A stretch of 45,387 nt of DNA from assembly GCA_020850535.1 (NCBI GenBank), contig JADZEM010000142.1, forward strand, positions 1 through 45,387, read 5' to 3'. The notes beneath the pieces are model-generated. The model ran no database searches and had not been told where the DNA came from. It saw only the letters and a program-made list of their open reading frames with translations. Made by a program: the position numbers and the translations under genes. Shown in pieces: positions 41,914-45,387 of this stretch (its first letter is position 1; every line of letters begins with the position of its first letter). Origin of the DNA: Chloroflexota bacterium. Lineage in GTDB: Bacteria > Chloroflexota > UBA6077 > JACCZL01.

Positions 41914-43017
41914 ATGCCCCGCGCCGCCGTGATGTATGCCCCGAACACGCCGTTCCAGATCGTGGATGTCGACGTGGCCCCGCCCCGCCACGGTGAGGCC
42001 CTGGTGAAGGTCGCGGCGAGCGGCGTCTGCCACAGCAACCTGCACTTCATGCACGGTGCGATCCCCTCCCCCTTCCCGATCATCTTCGGCGAGGAGGGCA
42101 TCGGCGTGGTGGAAGCCGTCGGGCCGGGCGTCACCACCGTCGCCCCGGGCGATCACGTCATCATGCTGTTCCGCGCCCACTGCGGCACGTGCTTCTACTG
42201 CGTGCGCGGCCGGCCGACCCTCTGCGACTTCGGCGCACCGATCCGCTCGTCGGGCCGCCTCGTGGACGGCACCTCGCGCTTCCGCCACGGCGATCGGGAG
42301 GTCTTCCACTTCGCTGGCGTCTCCTCGTTCAGCGAGTACAGCGTGGTGCCGGAGCAGGGCCTTCTGAAGATCCGCAACGACGTCCCACTGGACGTGGCCG
42401 TCCTGATCGCCTGCAGCGTCACCTCGGGGGCCGGGCCGCTGCTGTTCGGGATGCCGGTGGAGGCCGGCAGCAGCGTGCTGATCATCGGGGCGGGCGGCGT
42501 CGGGCTGAACGCCGTCCAGGGCGCGCTGCTGGCCGCCGCCAACCCGATCGTCGTGGCCGATATCGTGCCGGCCAAACTGGAGCTGGCAAAGCGGCTCGGC
42601 GCGACGCACACCATCGACGCGCGCACCGAGGACGTGGTCGCCGTCACGAAGTCGCTGACGGACGGGCGCGGCGTGGACTACGCTCTCGAGGTGATCGGGC
42701 GCACCGAGACGATGCAGACGGCGTTCGACGCCACCCGCAAGGGCGGCACCATGCTCATCATCGGGCTGTGCGGCCCGGACGTGCGCTGGCCGATCAGCCC
42801 GTTGGCGATGGTCACCCAGGAGAAGACGATCCGCGGGACCACCTACGGCGCGGTGAACATCCGCAAGGACGTGCCGATCCTCCTGGACCTGTACCTGGCC
42901 GGGCGGTTGAAGCTGGACGAGCTGATCAGCCGCCGCTTCAGGCTGGACGAGATCAACGAGGCGTTCGCGATGCTGGAGCGCGGCGAGATGGCACGCGGTG
43001 TGATCATCTACGAGTAG
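41914..43017 (+). CDS. Zinc-type alcohol dehydrogenase (MDR family)
   Basis: About 367 residues. Substrate domain GVCHSNLHFMHGAIPSPFP, structural zinc set CGTCFYCVRGRPTLC complete, Rossmann motif LIIGAGGVGLNAVQGALLAA, and ADIVPAKLELAKRLGATHTI for NAD. Catalytic ligands expected are Cys (GVCHS, present), His of GHE and a later Cys (LIACSVTSGAGPL, present). Here the middle one reads IIFGEEGIGVVEAVG, so Glu replaces His. It may still bind zinc through Glu, or act differently. ATG 41914 is four bases after AGGAGG; ATG 41911 is in frame. Substrate unknown. Confidence 0.9.
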   Translation: MPRAAVMYAPNTPFQIVDVDVAPPRHGEALVKVAASGVCHSNLHFMHGAIPSPFPIIFGEEGIGVVEAVGPGVTTVAPGDHVIMLFRAHCGTCFYCVRGRPTLCDFGAPIRSSGRLVDGTSRFRHGDREVFHFAGVSSFSEYSVVPEQGLLKIRNDVPLDVAVLIACSVTSGAGPLLFGMPVEAGSSVLIIGAGGVGLNAVQGALLAAANPIVVADIVPAKLELAKRLGATHTIDARTEDVVAVTKSLTDGRGVDYALEVIGRTETMQTAFDATRKGGTMLIIGLCGPDVRWPISPLAMVTQEKTIRGTTYGAVNIRKDVPILLDLYLAGRLKLDELISRRFRLDEINEAFAMLERGEMARGVIIYE

Positions 43018-43049
43018 CCAGCCAGACTGAACGCAACGGGGCGGGGTGG

Positions 43050-43074
43050 GGGCAGCGCCGGCCCCGAGCTGCCC
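43050..43074 (+). terminator. GC-rich hairpin after the alcohol dehydrogenase
   Basis: GGGCAGC (43050-43056) pairs with GCTGCCC (43068-43074), 33 bases past the stop. Loop of 11 bases; no T-run. Plausible terminator in a GC-rich genome. Confidence 0.4.
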
Positions 43075-43251
43075 GACCTGAGCCGTCCCCACAACGCGGA
43101 ACGATGTCGCACGGCCGGCCCGGGGCTTGCCACGATCCGGCCCAGGCCGTACCATCCCGTCACTCGAAGGGTTCTCATGCACCCACAACGGGGTGGTCGT
43201 GAGAGATGGCACCGTTCGCCGTACGGCACGCCCGAGAAGGGATCAACACCC

Positions 43252-45036
43252 GTGACTCTGCATACGGCATCAGCCGGCCGCCGTTCGCCTCGTAGCCGCC
43301 GCGAGTTCTTGCGCCTGGGCCTCGTGGCCAGCGGCGCGGCGCTCCTCGCAGCCTGTGGACAGGCTGCGCCGGCCGCGCCAACGGCCAAGCCGGCCGAGGC
43401 GCCCAAGCCATCGGCTCCGCCCACCTCCGCGCCGGCCTCGGTCGCATCGCCGGTGGCCTCACCGGCAACCGCCGCGTCTCCGGCCGCCGGGGCCTCCCCG
43501 AGCGCGTCGCCGGCCGCTTCCCCGGCAGCGGCTGCGCCGGCCTCCGCTCCGGCTCCGGCCGCTGCCAGCAAGCCCGGCGGGACCAAGATCTACCGCGTCG
43601 GCCTCTCCGGCGACGCCACGGACCTCGACCCGCTCAAGTCCACCACCCAGGCGAACGTCCCGCCGTCCGATGCGCTCTACACCTACGTGGCGCGGTACAG
43701 CTACAAGCCGCCGCTCGGCCCGACTATCAACCCCGAGCTGGCCGAGGGCTGGGACATTCAGGACGGCGCGAAGACCTACGTCTTCCACCTGCGGAAGGGT
43801 GTCAAGTACCACGACGGCAGCGGCGAAGTCACCGCCGAGGACGTCAAGTGGAACTGGGAGCGCGCCAAGGATCCAAAGACCGGCTCGGCGGCGGCGGCGG
43901 ACTGGGTCGGCTCGACCATCACCGTGCTCGACCCGCTGACCGTCAAGGTCACGTTCGAGAAGCCGTACCCGTCGTTCATCGGGGCGACCATCGCCTACAC
44001 CAGCGGCGCGCTCGTCGCCCCGAAGGCACACCAGGCCCTCGGCGACAAGTGGAGCACCGCGCCCGTCGGCAGCGGTCCCTTCAAGTGGGGTTCGGCACAG
44101 CCCGGCACGACCATGACGCTCAAGAAGAACCCCGATTACTGGGGCAAGCCGGCAAACGTCGACGAGATCCAGTTCCGGATGAAGGTCGACGGGCGGACCG
44201 CCATGCTGGCGGTCGCCAAGGGCGAGCTTGACGCCTACTACATCGCCGACCCGGACGTGGCCATCGCCGCCTCGAAGAACACGGACCCGAACGTCAAGTT
44301 CATCAAGTCCAGCTACGGGCAGTCGCCGTTCACCGTCTGGTTCAACATGCGGCGCAAGCCCCTGGACGACCTGCGCGTGCGACAGGCACTCTGGCACGCC
44401 ATCGACGGCGAGGCCATCGCGCGGGATCTGTTCGGCGGGCTGGCCCAGCCGATCCACAGCTACCTGCCGCCGTGGATGTTCGGCTACACCGACGACGTGC
44501 CGCGCTACGAGTACAACCCGGACAAGGCGAAGCAGTTGCTCAAGGCCGCCAACGTCTCGCCAGACTGGGCCCCGAGCTTCGTGACGCAGTCCGTGCTGCC
44601 GATCTCGAAGCGCGTCGCCGAGGCCGTGTCGTCCTACTGGACGGACATCGGCATCAAGGTCAAGAACGACTCGTTGGAGCAGGGCCTCATCGCCCAGCGC
44701 ACCGCCAACATCGACTACGACATGTGGGGCACCTACATCTCGCGCGTCGATCCGGACCAGCTGACGGCGCGGTTCTGGCGGTCGGACTCGAGCAGCAACC
44801 GCTCTGGCTACACCATGGGCGATGAGCTGATCGAGAAGATCCGCAACGAGGCCAACCCCGAGGCGCGCGCCAAGCTGTACGGCGACATGCAGCGGAAGCT
44901 GGTCGAGGATGCGCCGGCCGCGTTCCTGATCGCGACCTCGGAGCACATGCTGCTCAACAAGCGGGTGACCGGCGAGGAAGGCCCGGGCTGGCTGCTGCGG
45001 ATGAACTGGTTCGACGCGGACGTGCCGGCGGAGTAG
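43252..45036 (+). CDS. Tat-exported peptide/nickel-type ABC binding lipoprotein (SBP_bac_5)
   Basis: About 594 residues. Twin-arginine signal SRREFLRLGLVASGAALLAACG: RRxFL plus hydrophobic stretch, ending in a lipobox (LAAC). A Pro/Ala/Ser-rich tether follows (about 25 to 100) before the family-5 binding fold: LAEGWDIQDGAKTYVFHLRK, GVKYHDGSGEVTAEDVKWNW, PLTVKVTFEKPYPSFIGATI and DKAKQLLKAANVSPDW. These proteins deliver peptides, nickel or other solutes to DppBC-type permeases, which are absent here apart from the 41608 remnant. GTG at 43252 places the twin arginines close to the start; the ATG at 43177 has AAGGG five bases upstream and is the alternative. Confidence 0.92.
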   Translation: MTLHTASAGRRSPRSRREFLRLGLVASGAALLAACGQAAPAAPTAKPAEAPKPSAPPTSAPASVASPVASPATAASPAAGASPSASPAASPAAAAPASAPAPAAASKPGGTKIYRVGLSGDATDLDPLKSTTQANVPPSDALYTYVARYSYKPPLGPTINPELAEGWDIQDGAKTYVFHLRKGVKYHDGSGEVTAEDVKWNWERAKDPKTGSAAAADWVGSTITVLDPLTVKVTFEKPYPSFIGATIAYTSGALVAPKAHQALGDKWSTAPVGSGPFKWGSAQPGTTMTLKKNPDYWGKPANVDEIQFRMKVDGRTAMLAVAKGELDAYYIADPDVAIAASKNTDPNVKFIKSSYGQSPFTVWFNMRRKPLDDLRVRQALWHAIDGEAIARDLFGGLAQPIHSYLPPWMFGYTDDVPRYEYNPDKAKQLLKAANVSPDWAPSFVTQSVLPISKRVAEAVSSYWTDIGIKVKNDSLEQGLIAQRTANIDYDMWGTYISRVDPDQLTARFWRSDSSSNRSGYTMGDELIEKIRNEANPEARAKLYGDMQRKLVEDAPAAFLIATSEHMLLNKRVTGEEGPGWLLRMNWFDADVPAE

Positions 45037-45071
45037 GCCCGCAGAGGCAGGAGCAAACCAGGGTACACCTG

Positions 45072-45111
45072 AAGGGGCGGTCCGGATGTCGAGAGACACC
45101 GGCCGCCCCTT
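45072..45111 (+). terminator. Strong hairpin after the binding-protein gene
   Basis: AAGGGGCGG (45072-45080) pairs with CCGCCCCTT (45103-45111); inside, CCGG and TGTC/GACA continue the stem around a short loop. It lies 35 bases after the stop. Strong terminator-like structure ending TTCTC. Confidence 0.7.
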
Positions 45112-45191
45112 CTCATGTCGTCGTCAGCACAGGGAGCCTGCCCGCCCCTCACGGCGGTCGCCGCGAGCACAGGGAGCACTGTCACCCATTC

Positions 45192-45387
45192 ATGTCATCC
45201 TGAACGGAGCGAGGCTGCGCGTCCCCATGTCATCCTGAACGGAGCGAGCCTGCGCGTCCCCATGTCATCCTGAACGGAGCGAGCCTGCGCGTCCCCATGT
45301 CATCCTGAACGGAGCGAGCCTGCGCGTCCCCATGTCATCCTGAACGGAGCGAGCCTGCGCGTTCCCATGTCATCCTGAACGGAGCGA
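45192..45387. repeat. 35-bp tandem array derived from family A, truncated by window end
   Basis: Five complete 35-bp copies begin at 45192, 45227, 45262, 45297 and 45332, each starting ATGTCATCCTGAACGGAGCG and ending in CGTCCCC or CGTTCCC. A sixth starts at 45367 and is cut off by the window edge. Copies differ at only one or two positions. The first 19 or so bases match the end of family A palindromes. Confidence 0.95.

Noticed and set aside
45192-45387. CRISPR array
   Set aside because: The 35-bp units abut with no spacers, copies are nearly identical throughout, and no cas gene is near.

Overview
The window is a GC-rich stretch (about two thirds G+C by eye) of what looks like a free-living Chloroflexota bacterium, possibly Thermomicrobia or a related soil lineage. 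That assignment is an inference from the gene mix (oxygen-sensitive AOR, DUF433/DUF5615 pairs, LCP and SBP_bac_5 proteins, streptogramin-lyase-like propeller, many small dispersed palindromes); no rRNA, tRNA or phylogenetic marker is present. About forty genes are supported, mostly metabolic, transport and regulatory genes of ordinary families, separated by intergenic regions full of repeats.

Layout. 1-5.7 kb: a frameshifted NYN nuclease pseudogene, an MFS exporter, a GH31 alpha-xylosidase and a TetR regulator. 5.7-9.7 kb: a small membrane protein divergent from tetR across a palindromic operator, a DUF433-DUF5615 toxin-antitoxin-like pair, an unusual FHA-LCP-LytR_C fusion and a secreted CAP protein. 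10-20.3 kb: a secreted DUF5010 glycosidase-like protein, a second DUF433-DUF5615 pair, a second MFS transporter, a Ca2+/H+ exchanger, a DUF4118 histidine kinase with an OmpR/KdpE regulator, then phenylacetate-CoA ligase and enoyl-CoA hydratase. 20.3-25.2 kb: the most interesting part. An aldehyde ferredoxin oxidoreductase gene and its MoaD-like partner are followed by a one-gene cassette carrying an AlbA_2/HATPase_c_4 protein. The cassette lies between 87/90-bp direct repeats derived from the 3' end of moaD. Beyond it lies a highly structured non-coding region that resembles a HEARO/omega-RNA without any iscB.

25-34.3 kb: a Pro/Thr-rich membrane protein, a methyltransferase, a kinase remnant cut off by a 217-bp MITE, and a FecBCD-type iron uptake system with a promoter overlapped by a DtxR/IdeR-like box. 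A Nudix hydrolase and a Gfo/Idh/MocA dehydrogenase follow, then two further exact-length MITE copies. The pair of MITE copies sits inside an older palindromic repeat and is flanked by a 10-bp direct repeat. 34.3-45.4 kb: a streptogramin-lyase-like propeller, a stand-alone protease prodomain, an EamA transporter, a thiamine-diphosphate enzyme, an MmgE/PrpD protein, a cupin, a permease remnant, a zinc-type alcohol dehydrogenase lacking one usual ligand, a Tat-exported peptide/nickel-type binding lipoprotein, and a 35-bp tandem array that runs off the window.

Four kinds of repeats recur: palindrome families A (GTCATCCTGAGC...) and B (GTCATCCCGA...), the 217-bp MITE (family C), and heptameric G-rich tracts (GGGTTTC and relatives). 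Many gene starts below were chosen on ribosome-binding-site spacing and differ from the longest possible reading frame.
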